DNA of 64,000 bases. Source: Cyprinodon diabolis. Lineage: Eukaryota; Chordata; Actinopteri; Cyprinodontiformes; Cyprinodontidae. Location of the stretch: positions 24,225,552 to 24,289,551 of the forward strand of contig CM060080.1 of the NCBI GenBank assembly GCA_030533445.1, given 5' to 3'. Under the pieces are notes generated by a model, which saw only the letters and a program-made list of their open reading frames with translations, did not search any database and had not been told where the DNA came from. The position numbers were made by a program, and so were the translations under genes. Every line of letters starts with the position of its first letter. The first letter of the stretch is position 1. Shown one piece after another: positions 38,330-51,250 of this stretch.

Positions 38330-38658
38330 GGGCTGCCTTTTACAGCTGCTTTTTGTATCCCTGCTTCTGTCTACTTGAACCCCAGTCGGCATCGGCAGAT
38401 GGCCGCTCACACTGAGCCTGGTTCTGCCGGAGGTTTGTTCCTGTTAAAAGGGAGTTTTTCCTCTCCACTGTCGTTACAAGCATGCTTAGTGTGAGGGACT
38501 GCATTCGAGTCAATGAATCGATGCAATCAACTGGTTTTCCTTAGATAAAAAAACTCAGAATCAATTTGTCTGTATGATCTGGTGAACTGTTAAGTGCCTT
38601 GAGATGATGTGTTGTGAATTGGCACCATATAAATAAACTGAATAGAATAGAATAGAAT
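38330..38658 (+). mobile_element. L2/Maui-type LINE 3' end
   Basis: Carries the familiar fish L2 3' sequence: AGATGGCCGCTCACACTGAG, CCTGTTAAAAGGGAGTTTTT and AAGTGCCTTGAGATGATG. It ends in a short GAATA-type pentamer tail at about 38636-38658. 5'-truncated, no reverse transcriptase. Confidence 0.75.
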
Positions 38659-38659
38659 G

Positions 38660-41600
38660 TTCTGAAGTTTGCTGCATTTCATAAAGGGTAAACAGAAAAC
38701 ATGTGGAAGGTGGTGCTCCGGTCAGATAAGACCAAGACCTAACCTACTGGTTTAAGTTCATGATGTAATGATGGTAATGTAATGTAATGGAAAATGAATA
38801 TGCCACCTGAATTTTCCATTCCCACTTTGGAATGTGACAGAGCCTTTTCTTTAACCCAGTCAGGAAAGCTGCTCACAGTAAATAGGAAGATTCATTGATC
38901 TAAATAAAGGTCCAACATTAAAAAAAACAGAAAAAAAAAACAATTGAAGGCTGCAAAACCTATAATCAAGATCTAAATCTCTTTTCAGACTTAAACGAAT
39001 ATCTTCAAAGACAGGCAGCAGCCATTCGGAATGATGCTGAGCAATTTTACAAAGAATAAATAGCAAAAATCTCTATAGGTCCAAAAATCTGGTGAAGACA
39101 TTTCCCAGAATACTTGCTGTAGCTGCAGCAAAAGGTAGTTCTTAAAAGTATTGACTCTGCAGTTTTGGGGTGGGAGGAGTCTGCAGCAAATGTTAAGGAT
39201 GGTCATTTTATAGCTTCTGTATAGCCCATGACAGTTAAAACCCATCATAGAAACCATTTTGCACCATATCATCGTTAGCTATCGTCATCATTAATTTAAC
39301 ACGAGTGAATGTGTCACAATGCCAGCTTTGCTTTCAGAATGAATTGCAGTTGGTTTTATGTTGGAATATTTCAAAACTGGAGTTTAGATTTCACTGATAT
39401 TCTTCACATGGTTGTCTTGGAAGCTCTTAAGTGACTAGAAGGTATGATGTCAACCAAAGGACACGGACCAGATGGTTCCTGTAGGATGAGAACTTTTGGG
39501 ATTTCAATTCTAGGGGGCAGGGTTTTTTTTAAGGCTGAGAAGAGTGTAGAGAGTGTCATGTTTTCCCAGCTGTCCGCTCAGGAGGATACAGTCAGACGTC
39601 TCTTTGCTCTGACCTGTCCATTAAAATGTTTGCTCTGGACCTAATTTACAGATGTATTCATGATGTCAGTGGACATTCATGCTCCAGTATTGGTGACTTG
39701 CCACAAGTAAAAAGACAGATGTCAAATATTGTAATATGTTTGCTAGGCAGTTCCATTTTTTTTTTTTATCTTGTAGACATAGAAGACGTTTAACATGTAC
39801 AATTCAACATTTTATCATAATAAAATTCTTAATAAAATCTGCATACATTACGAGATATAACTCTGAGTTAATTTGGGTTTGTCCAGGTTTCATTGTCATT
39901 GTATAAGGGTAAACGATTACAAGTGCAGGTCACCCTGAATGTCCATTATAATAAATCACTAGAATAATTGAAATTCAGTTTACTATATTTAGTTTCATTT
40001 TCTTCTTTTTTTCATTTTTTGACACTTAAAAACCACAAACCTCATTTGACTTTGGAGGTTTGAAGAGACTGACTAAAAGTTTGTATGTATTTGTGGAGTG
40101 TTAAGACCTAGTTTTCTATATGTTTACACATCCAAATCTGAAAAGGGTGTAATCTATCTATTTTATGGTTAAAACAGCCACTCGGCTATAAATAAACCAC
40201 CCTAATGGCATTATATGGCCAAAATCATATTTCCCTGTGGGGATGGTGTGTTCGGGGTTTTTCTTTTTTGTCACACATATTGATAAGCAGAACTCAAAGT
40301 AAAACTTTGGTCTCCAAGCAAAATGTTTTAGATGTTTGCTGTCCTTCTACATAGCTAAAGTAGTAAACCCTAATTAAATTTTCTGCTCAAGTTTGTCTCG
40401 CACTCTTTCATTTTTGTATGAATTCTCTTAGAGGACACTAGGTATGAAGTGTGCAGAAGATTATAAAATCTTTATTGTGAAAATACAAAGCTAAACTGCC
40501 AGTTTCCATACACCACAGACCATGTAATTACCAATTTAGAGTTTTACAACAACAAATCCAGTAAGTGATCAGTAATTTCTGACAGGTCGGTATATCTACA
40601 TGCACTGTCTAGGGAAAAGCAAGCATTTTTTTTTAAACCAAAGGGGTAAAATGGGAAAAGAACAGATTGTAGTTGTTGGCTGCAGCTCCTGGCAGTGAGT
40701 AAGATGAGGGGAGGTGGGAGTTGGAGTCAGCGAGCGAGCACAATGTCTTATTTTTGCTGGCACTTAAGAGAAGTGCTACCTTGGAGGCAGCTTTTAGCTG
40801 AGGTCTAAACATCCCAGTTCCTGGCAGCCAAGCTGGTGGGGGTGGGGGGTGGAGGGAAGTGGAATGAAAGAGAGGAGACAAGAAAAAACATGGCTTGGAT
40901 GGATGGGGGTGGTGGCTGGCTATATGATGGGCCCCATGCTTCTGGGGAGTCATCCAAAGTCCAGACTTGCCTAATGGATTCTCCTCCACTGAGTGATCTC
41001 AGTCTGTAGAATTAGAACAGACACTCTGACTCTTGACTCCACCGCAGTGTTGGTGAGGTAAAGCTGCAGATATTTCTTTGTGTTACAGTCACAAGATAAG
41101 AGCCGAGTGACAACAATAAATGTACCTGTGCGGATGCACTATTTTGATTCAGCCATTCATGCCAAAAACCTTCTCTCTCATCAGATCACTGAGAAAATAT
41201 TTCATTTCAAATAAGAATGGATATTTCTAGAGTTTCTATTTGATTGTAGTTTACAAAAGATGTCCTTAAACATAGCAACCGTTGAAATGCGTTCAAAATG
41301 TGGTTGACATATTTCCTTCAGTTGAAAACTGTGTGTGTTCATATTTTCTGAGTCTTGGGCTGTTTTAAGGTGAATTAGTATCAAAATGATCATTATGATC
41401 ACAGAACTATGTCTTGGTACATAGCTAAACTGAAAAAGTAGGATTAAACAAGTTTTATTTTATTTTTTTATGTTTTCTATTACGTACCACTAATTACCAT
41501 TTGTTTCTATACTAGCTAGATGGGAAATATGGCAGAGAGAAGTAGTTGACATGCAGTTGATGACTGTAGCCTCTATCTTGAGCATCTGCTCCACCACTGA

Positions 41601-44530
41601 ACCATGCGGTGCCTCCTTAAAGTAAAAAAACAATACAAATCCAAAGGTAATTCAGGTTTCTGTATGTGTAACTCTAAATATCTTTACATCAAATATCTGA
41701 TGATTTATTATGCCAGAACTGACTAGTTACATTTACTTGTGTTACTATTTCTTTTCGCTTCCTGTTTTATGTTGTATTCATATCCTATCTCATTTTAGGC
41801 AACTTTACTTCCTAAGCTGCTCCCTGCAATCAGGATCTACCACACCTTAATGTCATTCACCTGGAGTCTGTAATCCTCCTTTGTTTAGTGGCCTATTTAT
41901 TTCTTAGTCATGCAGCTTCCCTTTGCCAGTTTGTCTTTATCTTTGGAGTCAAGCGTTCCAGCCTTGTTTTTTATTTAAACTTAGCCTTCTGGTAAATTTT
42001 TGACCCTTCTTGTTTTACTCCTGCTTCTATCAGAATTTTGGTATTTGACTTCCAGTGTAAGAAAAGAACCTTGAACTTGGTTCCACTGTGTCAGTTCTTG
42101 CCTTTTCGTCCTTTATTCCTCAGCCGTGTGACAAAAACACTTTTAAACAGTTATTGTCATAATATTTCTTGTAGATATGATCCTCATATCATTTTATGGT
42201 GCAACCAGTAGAAAGCCAGAAACAAATAAGATGCACAGTGAGGGACAAAGTATTAAAACATAATTAATAGACAAATAATTGTTGTAGCTGATAGGTTTCA
42301 CTTTAGTTTTATAGATTTATTCCAAAAACTCGTTAGGGGGAGCAACAAGTGGGGGAGGGGTAAGGTAATAATCCAATGGCATCCTTATAGTTAAAGACAA
42401 CTCTGGTGCATCTAGTTGAAAGGATTTTAACTGGATATCTTTCCCAAGAGCCTTTTACTCCAAATACTTTTCAGCAAGAAAATCCTGGCTATCATTTGAT
42501 ACATGCAATTTTTACTTTTCTAAACCCCCCAGATATATACAAATGGTATTACAATTTACAATATCTGAAGTTGCTGTAATTTACAAAGAATCAGTTTGTA
42601 AGAGAAATGTAAAATTTGAAGAGATACAAAATATGTAGATAAAAGCTTAGAGATCCCAAAACTGCAGAAGCTTAATGGTTCACACAGAGTCATTATCTTA
42701 TGTTCCTGACATGATTTAAAAAATATTTGTGAGATACGTCTCAAAGTTAATATATGCTCCATTTTTAATCATTAACTGTTTACATCTTTTAAAGCATTTT
42801 GTTAGTGCTTGGCTCCTGAATGCTAGAGCTCAACCAGCTATTTCCAAGTATGGTTTTGGTGTGAGAGGAGCTGCGTGATTAGCTGTATATACCTGAATGC
42901 CTCCTCTGCACTCTGTCTCATGATCTGGCAGCACCCAGCTGTCTTACATAACCCAATGAGATCACCAGATGAATACTTACTGTTTGTTGTTATAAGTCAC
43001 AACGTGTGTCTTTACACTCTTGTAAACTTCACAGCTTTCTCTGAATATGAAGAGTGATCAGATGTGATGCACAGAGCTGTCCGCTCTCTATCATAACTGA
43101 CATATTGCTAACAAATCTCAGGAGGATCTCAGATTTTTTATTTTTTTTCATCAGCAACAGTGTGAATGATATGTCGCTGCATAAGCAGCATCTTTTCAGA
43201 AAATTGCTGCTGCAAGTGCTGCAGGAGGAGAAGAAGCCAAGTCCTCTAATGCTGGAAGGCTGTGTAAACCATGTGTCCGGAACCTGCTGTTAGCCCCAGC
43301 ATTTCCTTAAGCACCTTTTATCCCCACTCTGTTATTCTTTGTGATCCCTACCGCCGCTGCAGCTCAAGTTGTCTTCCGGTACCTCTTCTCCTGACCCTTC
43401 AAAGCCAACAGTTCCATCATATGGTTTTATTCATGCTGCACTGTTTTCTAACAACTTCTCTATACTTGTTAATGGTGCTACTGTTTTGTCACTAGACATT
43501 TGAAGCTATTCTTACCCTGCTCAGAATGCTTTGCAGAATTTTCGCTACTATGCATGCTTCCCAGAAACAAGTGTTTGTCTTGTGTTATCTGTCCAGCACA
43601 TAAAATTTTAGTGGGGGAGGATAGCAGTAAAGAGAGTAAAGCCAAGTTGTCAAATATCTGACACTTAAAATATGAAATGGACAAATTAAATCAACAGAGA
43701 AAGTATTTGAAAAGTAAATGTGTTCTTCTTTATTGTAATATTTTGTAATTATGTTATTTTCAAGTTTCTAATTCCTTTGTTTATGAGAAAACCCTCAATC
43801 TCCACATCCTAAGAAAAGAGGTTTTCTTTTTTTCTTTCATCCCAGCATGTGGGTTCATCCGGCCTACTTGTTGCTGTAACACATTTTATGATTCCTTGAA
43901 GTGGAAGCCTTCCTAAATGACTGCAGGGTTCGTCTGCCAACATAAATCATAGTCCTCTATGGTCTTCATCAAGACTATCATAGCAATTTGGCAGCATTGT
44001 CTCTGCATTGAATTATTGGGTTAGCTTAACTGGGGAAGTGTTGACCTTTTATTCACTTAGGTTAAAGGTGAAAGATCCAATGCATACAAATAAAAATGCT
44101 AATAACTTTCAACAACGTTGGATATATTTCCTGCCTGATTTTAACCTCTTTTACCCCTTTACCACATAACCTACAAAAATGAACAGATCATTTATACTAA
44201 AATCATGAAGAGGTATTTTACCACCGTTTTGCATTATTATGGCTCTAATATTTTTTCAGAGTCACAGCATGGTAATAGTGTTTAGATATTTATCTTTAAA
44301 AACATGTACTTCATGGGTTTATTTTGTTTAAATGTACTTTTAGTTTTTTAAGTTTTTTAAAATGAACATGTACAACCACACCTCTTCAATTTCAGAATTT
44401 ATTTAGTAAGTAAAGATTTCCCTTTGCATTTATTCCATTGACCCTGCAAGTATAATCAGATACATGGATTGATGAATGTAATGTTGCTTGAGAGTAAATT
44501 CAATCTGGAAGACTTTTAACAGCTTCACAT
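38660..44530. other. Intergenic, no gene seen
   Basis: No supported exon. The 41760-42140 part resembles a decayed fish repeat. The G-rich stretch at 40680-40920 gives a proline-rich antisense frame that I take as artefact. Confidence 0.35.
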
Positions 44531-44539
44531 GAAACACCT

Positions 44540-45018
44540 GCGATGTTACTCTCTCCAGCAAATCAACTTGGAAGCCGGACCTTCTCTGCAGCCAATCATC
44601 TTTCAAGATCTCCTTCATTTAGCTCCTGGCCTAGCTCCTATCTCTGTCACACAAAACTTTCACCAATCTCCTCCTCTGTTCTCAGACTATTCTCAGTGTC
44701 ACTCACCCTCTGGCTTATTCCATCAGTAGTGTCTGGGCCCCCTGGGAAAGCTACTCTAATCCGTTTCTCATCTTACTCATCTAAGCGTTCTTTGATTCAC
44801 AGCATCAAACTCTTCTGCCAGGGCCCGAGCGCCAAATAACTGATCTAATTTATGTCTTTATCTGCTCCTGTCTCCTTGAGCACCAATAGGCCTTAAGCAG
44901 ATGGCGGCTCACACCAAGCCTGGTTCTGCTGGCGGTTTCTTCCTGTTAAAAGGGAGTTTTCCTTTCCAATGTCGCTACAAGTATGCTCTGTGTGAGGGAT
45001 TGCAAAGAGTCAATTAGA
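44540..45018 (+). mobile_element. L2/Maui-type LINE 3' region, truncated
   Basis: Shares AGATGGCGGCTCACACCAAG and TTCCTGTTAAAAGGGAGTTT with the 38330 copy. It stops abruptly at GAGTCAATTAG, where the next repeat begins, so the tail was lost or displaced. Confidence 0.6.
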
Positions 45019-45450
45019 CTACGTTCACACTGCTAGCCTTGATGCTCAATTCCAATTTTTTTGTGAAATCCAATTTTTGTTGAGTGGCCGTTCACATTTC
45101 CAAATATATGCGACTTGCATGCGATTTCCTGTGTGAACTGCATTCATACAGCTTAAGTGTCCCGCATGCGCAGTAGAGGACGTAATGACGTCCTCTACTG
45201 GACGGCTACGTTCACACTGCAGCCTAATGTGACCCAAATCCAATTTTTTTGCCCAATATGCGACTTGGATCTGATCTTTTGATGGCATTCTGAACAACAC
45301 AGATCAGATTTTTTTCAATGTGACACAGGCCACTTGGCTATGTGGTCCTGAATCCGATACGAATCTGATCTTTTCAAATGCGACCTGTGTCTGAACGGCC
45401 AGGTCGCATTCATTCGACCTGAACGTCATTAATACCTGACAACGGTCACT
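45019..45450. mobile_element. Non-autonomous DNA transposon, two adjacent partial copies
   Basis: Two direct starts, CTACGTTCACACTGCTAGCC at 45019 and CTACGTTCACACTGCAGCCT at 45206, each followed by diverged copies of AATCCAATTTTTTTG and TATGCGACTTG. I know the CTACGTTCACACTG tip from a common fish DNA transposon. The right tip is not clear. Confidence 0.55.
45171..45200. repeat. Perfect 13-bp hairpin
   Basis: Arms CAGTAGAGGACGT and ACGTCCTCTACTG are separated by AATG. It sits just before the second copy of the DNA transposon. Confidence 0.85.
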
Positions 45451-46440
45451 ATTCTGCTTCTTGCTACGCAGAAGTGGCAAGAAAAACAATAACCATGGTG
45501 GACAATGATGCGGAGAGCAGTATTTATGTTTAACCATCTTGAAAATATTGTGTTTTTATGGTTGGGAAAGATCGCTATATGCACGCCGGCACTACCATCC
45601 ACGTTTACTTACGTAAACACAGAGCACGCTGGCTTGTATTGCCATATTTTGGTCTCCATAACAACCTATACCATAACTCTATCATGATACTTTGAGCATT
45701 TAGTGTTTTTTTATGTTTTTGTAATTGTTAAATATTGTCCTGCTACAGTCAATGTGTCACACTCTTCATTATTCCATCTGTTTACATTTTTTGTTTATCT
45801 TAGGTGTATTCTAGTGTATTTCCTTTTTCATTAAATTTTTCTTCCTTCTTCATTTAATCTTCTATTTATGTCTATTTCCAATCTCCTCCCTCATTTACTC
45901 AGCTTTTCCTCTGCGCTCACACCTGGCAATTAAGCTCACTCATTCCACTTATGCCTGCCAATTCACTTGATCTCTCTCACCTGTGTCTCCACATCGTCAC
46001 ATTTTTTCCTTGTATTTAAGTTTGCTGGCAGTCATTGTCCTTTACTTTTTCCATCTGTTTACTTCATGCTCCCTGTTGCTCTGTTCATAATGTCATCTCT
46101 TCCCGTATTGCATTTTACCACTTTCTACCTGATTTTTGTCCTGCTTTGCATTTTAGTCTTCTTTAACTGATAGATAACATTCCAAATGCTAGTTAAATGT
46201 TTGAAGGCATGAAAGAAAAATGAAAAAAGAGCACAACTTGTATAGTTTTTTTTTTGTTATATTAAAGCAAACAAGTGTATGATTATTTTTTGCTAAATAT
46301 AGTGTTGGGATTTTTTTTTTTTACCTAAAAGTTTGCACTCATCAGAAAAAAAATTAAATATAGGAAAAAAAAAACTGAGTAAACTTAAAAAGTAGTTTAC
46401 AATTAACAATTTATACGTTTTGTTAAAATCCTTCCAAACC
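45451..46440. other. Intergenic, decayed repeat
   Basis: Pyrimidine-rich sequence at 45820-46170 resembles a fish interspersed repeat (CACCTGTGTCTCCACATCGT). No gene seen. Confidence 0.35.
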
Positions 46441-46612
46441 AGCCTGGCCCTATGTAAAAGGAAGTGCTTGCAGGAATTGTGGCCCACTCTTCTCTATGAC
46501 AAACTTTGACAAACCAAGGCTAAATCTTTCTGTTTTTTTACTTGCTATTTTAGTCTTTTAGAAGTGGATTTGCAGGTTTTCTTTGGATCAGTGCATCAGT
46601 GTAACCCATCTA

Positions 46613-47030
46613 CAGTGAGGAAAATAAGTATTTGAATACACATCTATTTTGCAAGTTTTCCCATTTAGACATTATGGGATGGTCTGAAATGGTGATCTTA
46701 AATGCACATCCACTGTGAGAGACATAATATTAAAAAAAATCTTTGGAGGGAGCTCAAATTCTATGTTTCTCAGCAAACAGCCCAGAACCTGACTGATCTA
46801 GAGAAGATCTGTGTGGAGGAGTGGGCCAAAATCCTTCCTGCAATGTGTGCAAACCTTGTGAAAAACTACAGGAAACGATTGACCTCTGGAATTGCAAACA
46901 AAGGTGTCTCTACCTAATATTAACATTGTTTTTCTCAGGTGTTCAAATACTTACTTGCAGCTGCATCATACAAAACAATTGTTGAAAAAAAATCAAACAA
47001 TGTAATTTCTTGATTTTTTTTAGATTATGT
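46613..47030 (+). mobile_element. Tc1/mariner element with large internal deletion
   Basis: Starts CAGTGAGGAAAATAAGTATT after a TA. It keeps a transposase C-terminus (46735-46917: [17 protein letters not shown] then [20 protein letters not shown]) and part of the 3' non-coding region. The DNA-binding part, the first two catalytic Asp residues and the right terminal repeat are gone. Its VEEWAKI shows the residue that is a stop codon in the 55616 element. Confidence 0.75.
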
Positions 47031-48460
47031 ATTATGATTACTATTTTTTTTTTATATTGAGGACAATAAGCTCGAGGGGAATTAAACATAGATAAACAGC
47101 AGCTTTGGAGCAAAATTAAATAACATGTATCTTGCATTTTATAAGAGATAGGAACACACAATTACTATTGCTTGCAACTTTTAGAACCAATGCTAAAATA
47201 CAATGGTGATTCAAAAAACTACCTTAGGTACCAGTGTATTGACCCCCCACAAACATTTTAAACTCTTTGCAAAGTCTTTCTTACTTTCTTGTAAAAAAAG
47301 ATTAATAAATAATGAAAAACAACAATCCTACTTTTTTCAAGATTATTTCACTCTGAATTGATTTATTGTTTACAAACCCTTTAGATGTCAAAGTAATTTC
47401 GGTTTACAAAGCACTTATCTGGACATCTTCCATTTATCTCCCTGGGCTTCACTTCCACTTGTTCATCACCAAGTGATGCTTTTCCAGTGTTCTCATGTTA
47501 CTTGAAAAAATACACACAGCAATAATCTGATTTATTCCCCTTTTCAAAGTAAATCTGATACACCTGGATGTATAACACGCTTTCTCGCTTTCTCAAGCAG
47601 ATTTTCATTCTGGGTTAGAAAATAACATTTGGTGTGTGTAGTTTGTAACAGGGTCTTTCTGACACAGCAGTTGATTTAGGTCGTTGTACGTGCTAGACCT
47701 CCTTGGAAATCCCATGTTCCCAACCTTAAGGCCCACTACAACTGATTTATCAAGAGATGAACAAAACTTATTTGGTGTCATTTGCTTTTGAGGTGTGGCA
47801 TATTAAGTAAGATTTCTGGGGCTTGCTTTTGTTTAATCTTAAAAAAATCCAAAAGATCTTTATGAACAGGATGAAAATAAGATTACTTGACTTCACCAAC
47901 TTTATCTGTATGAATCTTTGCTAAACTCTTCCCTTTTCTACAGCAAACAGGACCGCTCACTTCGGACCATGACGTGACTTTCCTTCCATTAGCAAAAAAC
48001 AGCCGTTTGCTGACACAGACCAGTGTAGAACACTTCCTCCCTTACTCCCTGAGAATAATTGTTTGTTATATGGAAAACAAATTGTGCAAATTAAACTGTA
48101 TGCTGTCTATTTTCTGTCTCAAAGGCCCTTTCCTTGCCACCATTCCAAAACACGATGCACGCAAAGGCCCAAGATCCAGCCGTCCCACCCTATAGAAAGG
48201 AGTTGAGTAATTGTTTATTGAAATGGATCACTTCACATGTCTCTTTAATTGTTGGATGACCCAACAGAGAACAGTCACTAATTGTTAGAGTTTTCCTTTG
48301 ATCTTTTAAAACTACAGTGATTGGTGGCGTGTTTAGTTTGAAGGTGGCACGACTTGATTGTAATTTTCAATGGAACATAATTATATGAGCTGCTCAGTGT
48401 TTATAAAGGTGAAATAATTCCATGAGGGGATTCAGAATTATGGAATTGCTTTTATAACAG
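47031..48460. other. Intergenic, no gene seen
   Basis: AT-rich spacer. Short frames such as 47974-48195 lack any support. Confidence 0.35.
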
Positions 48461-48544
48461 GCACCTTCAAACTGGATGAAAATGCAAGATTTTATTCCAG
48501 TGAAGCAATTCAGGACTGGTTTGAAAAACAACTAGAAGGATCTG
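48461..48544 (+). CDS. Candidate internal exon, unrecognised
   Basis: 84 nt between an acceptor (TTTTATAACAG) and a strong donor (TCTG|GTAAG). One frame is open throughout: TFKLDENARFYSSEAIQDWF then EKQLEGS, with balanced protein-like composition. The other two frames contain stops. No gene or family is recognised and no partner exon was found. It could be a cassette exon of an unseen gene or a chance match. Confidence 0.25.
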
Positions 48545-49385
48545 GTAAGAATATTATACAGTAGAATATAATAATATATTCAATAATACAATAATATTGA
48601 ATATAATTGTTTTTTGAAAGTATTTCTTTTCATTTTTGCCATGCTATAATAACTACAAACTTTTGTGTATTTTGTTTAGGATTTGAAAGGGCTTTTGAAT
48701 GTAATGCATAATTTTGAAATTGAAGTAAAATAAAGGATTTTCATAGATACAAGTAAATAAATAACGGTTTAAAAAAAAACTTTACTTCACCTAATTCAAC
48801 ACAATAGAGTTGAGTTATTACTACTTTTTATTGGCTACGTGTCTGACGTAACAATATCTTAGATATGTTTCTTTCTGCTCTAGTCAAACGAGATATTTTT
48901 TTGCAAACATTTTTTTTTCTCAGAAAAGCATATAATTTTCTCAATTCTCGGTTTATTTAACATCCAAAACCTTTAGGCAAGGTAGATGGATGTTTCACAT
49001 TGTCATGTGAGTGATGGACGCTAAGGGAGCCTTGTAGGAGGTCACTCTGTGGCTATGCGTACGTGCAAATATTCTCAGAGCTGGAAAATTTTCAGACAGC
49101 AGCTTTTTTGTTTTCCTTTTAGAAGTAAAACTCCACAGGTCAAGCACTGTGGGGTGTGTGTGGAGCGCAGGGTTGGGGGTAAAAGGGGGTCTTTTAGTTG
49201 GACACATTTCATGGATTTTTTGGGGGAAACTGCTGGAATCGTATGAGGTCAGGCAGCTCATTCCATCCTCTGGGTTTCACCTACTGTGAGGGCCAGAAAA
49301 AGCACACAACATCTTCACTCTGCTCTGTTTTAATCCATGTAAATGTAACTTCTGCTGCAGGACTGTTCCTGGGAAAACACAACAC
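48545..49385. other. Intergenic, no gene seen
   Basis: AT-rich, ending in a more balanced patch at 48995-49370 with no coding support. Confidence 0.35.
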
Positions 49386-49733
49386 AGGTATACCAATCAC
49401 CACTCACAGAGGGAGACACGGTCTCTACTGTATGATAAAAAAAACAAACAAAAAAAAAAAACACGAGAGTTTAAAAGTTCACAAAGTAGTTTTTTCATTT
49501 TTCTTTACAATATCTTCAGATGTATGGAATGAGAAGTGCTCATTATTTAATAGATAAATAACTATGAAATGAACATCTACTCTAATAAATAATACAAATA
49601 AAAGTATTATTATGAAAGTGCAAAATAACTAAATGCAAGTATAGTTCTCAACAGAATTATTTAATTAAAAATCAATAGATGATGTTAAAGCATGTTACCT
49701 AATTACAGTTGTTTTTTTAATTCAAAATATAAA

Positions 49734-50641
49734 GCCCCTGTCACACCTTGACGTATGAAAAATCTGTCAAAAATGCTGGCATATGTTGGATAAGTTATGG
49801 GTATGTTTTGTACAAGTTATGAGCACGCTAAAGCACGTTGAAGCACGCTAGCATACATCAACATGCAACAGATGCCATCGTATGCCATCTGTGGGGCATA
49901 TGTTACAGGTAAGTAACATTGACCTTTGTTAAATGTAAGTTACTCATAAGTTGTGGTGTCTAGCTTATCCAAGATCTAAGAGTAACCTGTGCATAACTTA
50001 TGCTTAACAAGAACTTATCTCCAACACATATCAAAGTATCTGAAGGGTTCCAGACGGACGTTGAGCATATTTCTAACTGACAGCTACTGTTTAATGGCAT
50101 ATTGGAGCCGTTTTGGTATAAAAGGGGGTTGACAGGAGGAAACAGTCAGTTCTCCTCCAGACTTCCTCTCCATCATAGGGTGAGCGAGAAGGTGATGGAT
50201 TCCCCCAGCGTTCAAAGCCATGGCCACATGGGACATGACACTGAATCTGCTGTGACTACAAAATTTCTTTCTTTCTTTTTTTGTTTTATTTATTCTTTTT
50301 TCTTGGGGGGCAGGCGGTAAACAGCAGCTAGGTTAATACCACAACCAAAGATCTTTTATGCAGACTTTTAAGCAGAGTTTAACTAATGCTTCGTAATCCC
50401 CATGAAAGGATGCTTGTGCATCCTTTCATGGGGATTACGCTGCCGTACCATATGCATAAGTTAGGTTCTCGTTTGACATAAGTTCTGGACTCGTTATGAA
50501 TATGCTTTGCATACGCCTTAAAATAAAAAAAAAAAATAAAAAAAAAAACTAAAAAAATTTGATTGTATGCCAGCATTTCAGGAGATTCTTGGACGTCAGA
50601 TATACAATGTCTACTGTAAATCGGCAAGGTGTGACAGGGCC
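49734..50641. mobile_element. TIR-bounded non-autonomous element, copy 1
   Basis: The inverted ends are GCCCCTGTCACACCTTGACG on the left and GGCCCTGTCACACCTTGCCG as read inward from the right (two mismatches over 20). The 908-bp body has a TATA-like TATAAAAG at 50117-50124 and a short frame at 50102-50320, MEPFWYKRGLTGGN onward, with an inner ATG at 50195 (MDSPSVQSHGHMGHD). No transposase is present. The superfamily cannot be fixed, because no target duplication is clear. Confidence 0.65.
50392..50439. repeat. Perfect 22-bp hairpin
   Basis: Arms CGTAATCCCCATGAAAGGAT+GC and their exact complement are separated by TTGT. The equivalent place in copy 2 (57666-57705) has 17-bp arms and a six-base loop. 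Confidence 0.95.
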
Positions 50642-51032
50642 CTAAGTTTTAAAAAGTCACTAAGTATTTCATAATAATGTTTTCCCAACAATCACCTTTG
50701 TATTTCATAATAAGAATCTAATACTGAATGTTTTTTTCAGCCAATCAGCATTAGTGTGTTGTTATTGCACCCCAATTGGCTAATTCCAAACAGCGACTAG
50801 TCTTCCTTCTAATACCTGACTGACTGCTCTTTCAGCTAGCAACAAATAGCTTGGTGGAGTTGCATGAACAGAGGCCCATCATTCGGTGGATCTATGTGAG
50901 AAGAGGCTATTTTAAACTGCTATTATTGCATTTATTAAAGGGTCGGGATTATAATTACTCTTAATGTTTACATTGATGATGCTGTATTAAGCACAAAGCA
51001 GAACTTGGGTTCTGATTGCAGGTAAATCAGAA

Positions 51033-51070
51033 TTTAGCAGTTTACCAGATTGATCTGGTAAACTGCTAAA
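51033..51070. repeat. Perfect 18-bp hairpin
   Basis: Arms TTTAGCAGTTTACCAGAT and ATCTGGTAAACTGCTAAA with a two-base loop, in the segment that copy 2 has lost. Confidence 0.95.
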
Positions 51071-51250
51071 GGGCCTTTCTGCCTTTTCACTGCCATAAAT
51101 CTCTTTTATCTGCTCTAGTCTAAAAACTGCAGTATTTAGACATTTTAAACCTGTTTGCTCTTGTAATTCAGTACCTATACACTGGGAGTGTGATCATGAC
51201 TTAAGATATTGAATGGGTGTGGTTGAATAATGCATTTGCTAAAATGTTTG

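Noticed and set aside
40633..40989. 118-codon proline- and histidine-rich - strand frame
   Set aside because: Antisense of a G-rich simple sequence patch.
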